A DNA stretch of 64,000 nt from Panorpa germanica. Taxonomy: Eukaryota; Arthropoda; Insecta; Mecoptera; Panorpidae. Below, piece by piece: positions 63,401 through 64,000 of the stretch (positions within the stretch are counted from its first letter, which is position 1; every line of letters begins with the position of its first letter). A program made the translations under genes and the position numbers. The DNA lies in contig OY783214.1 in the NCBI GenBank assembly GCA_963678705.1, positions 310,001 through 374,000 on the forward strand, given 5' to 3'. The notes beneath the pieces are model-generated. The model was not told where the DNA came from, made no database searches, and saw only the letters and a program-made list of their open reading frames with translations.

Positions 63401-64000
63401 TAGTTCTTCCTTTTTCTGTTAAGTCCCATCTGTCTTGCCAAAGGCAAGGATCATCATCTTTGTTTTACTTGAAGATATAGCTATTTTGTGTAGCTTCAAG
63501 AAACTACACATTTTATCTATAGAAGCTAAAGAACGGCTTTCTAGTTGTTCTATACTATTTGCACCGACAAGGATCACTTTATCATTCGACAAAACATACG
63601 TTTACACAACCTTTCGAGTGAGAAACACAGTCATTGTCGAATACCATGTTCCAGAGTTGAGGACAACCATTAGATAGTTGCCTCTTTTCATGGAACGGTA
63701 ATCGGTTTGTAAAATTAATGTTTAACAATGAATATAGTTCTCCATAGTGCAATAGACGTACCTAGAAAGTTTTGCCGGCCTAATTCTTCGAAGGGCACTT
63801 GGCCACCAGACATTATTAAAGGCACCCTGGAATTTCTATAAATTCAATATAGTATTATAATAAGCGACAAGTTATGTTTTTTTTTGCGTTATCTTGGTAT
63901 AGTGTGATTGTTCATGAACAATCAGTCACAATTTTCAAGAAAACTATATATATTGTTTACTTATAACAATTAATACACTCTCTTTATTATTTGAAACTCG
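60500..64000 (+). repeat. 1.17-kb satellite array, block 4
   Basis: Resumes the monomer cut by element 3, then has monomer starts at about 60888, 62051 and 63223. The 62051 monomer is the C subtype and the 63223 monomer is D-like. The array runs off the right edge. Confidence 0.95.

Noticed and set aside
2670-64000. CENP-B box in the satellite
   Set aside because: TTCGAGTGAGAAAC has only the first half of the pattern; the CGGG part is missing.
2670-64000. CRISPR array or bacterial operon
   Set aside because: The repeats are 1.17 kb long without spacers, and LTR elements with TATA boxes and tRNA primer sites are eukaryotic.

Overview
This is an AT-rich, eukaryotic, heterochromatin-like window with no convincing host gene. 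The transposon families (a Ty3/gypsy-type and a BEL/Pao-type LTR retrotransposon, plus traces of an R1/jockey-type LINE reverse transcriptase), the TCAGT-type initiator and the tRNA-Leu and tRNA-Tyr type primer sites suggest an arthropod, probably an insect. Species cannot be told from the sequence.

Layout. 1-2669: AT-rich DNA of another repeat family; its first 111 bases recur at 2560-2669, exactly where the satellite starts. 2670-64000: a head-to-tail satellite array with a monomer of about 1172 bp (36 monomers, some broken), interrupted by three LTR elements. Elements 1 and 2 (6443-14065 and 21108-28736) are near-identical Ty3/gypsy-type copies, each with 0.93 kb LTRs, a TTGT target duplication and a tRNA-Leu primer site. 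They carry decayed gag-like frames and no recognisable pol. They lie at the same satellite position with the same flanks, so they are one insertion that was amplified with the array: the repeating unit is about 14.67 kb, six monomers plus one element. Element 3 (55398-60499) is a BEL/Pao-type element with 601 bp LTRs, a CTAGT target duplication and one intact 437-codon Gag-like gene, again without pol.

The satellite. On the minus strand every well-preserved monomer carries broken LINE reverse transcriptase: a GAFNNVWWP stretch (motif A region), GCPQ followed directly by LWNMVFD (motif B region with an internal loss), and a degenerate YADD region (SND) followed by a typical downstream segment. 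The forward-strand 80-codon frames seen in each monomer are antisense shadows of this. From about 34.8 to 55.4 kb the monomers form a four-part higher-order repeat (types A-B-C-D, about 4.69 kb), with one unit lacking D and one lacking B. Many monomers keep a perfect 20-bp palindrome.

How it fits together. A satellite seeded partly from a LINE has been homogenised by unequal exchange at several scales (single-monomer, 3.5 kb, 4.7 kb and 14.7 kb). It hosts Gag-only, presumably non-autonomous LTR elements, one of which has become part of a repeat unit. The most notable items are this retroelement-containing higher-order repeat, the LINE origin of the monomer, and a 272-codon open frame without an early ATG in elements 1 and 2.
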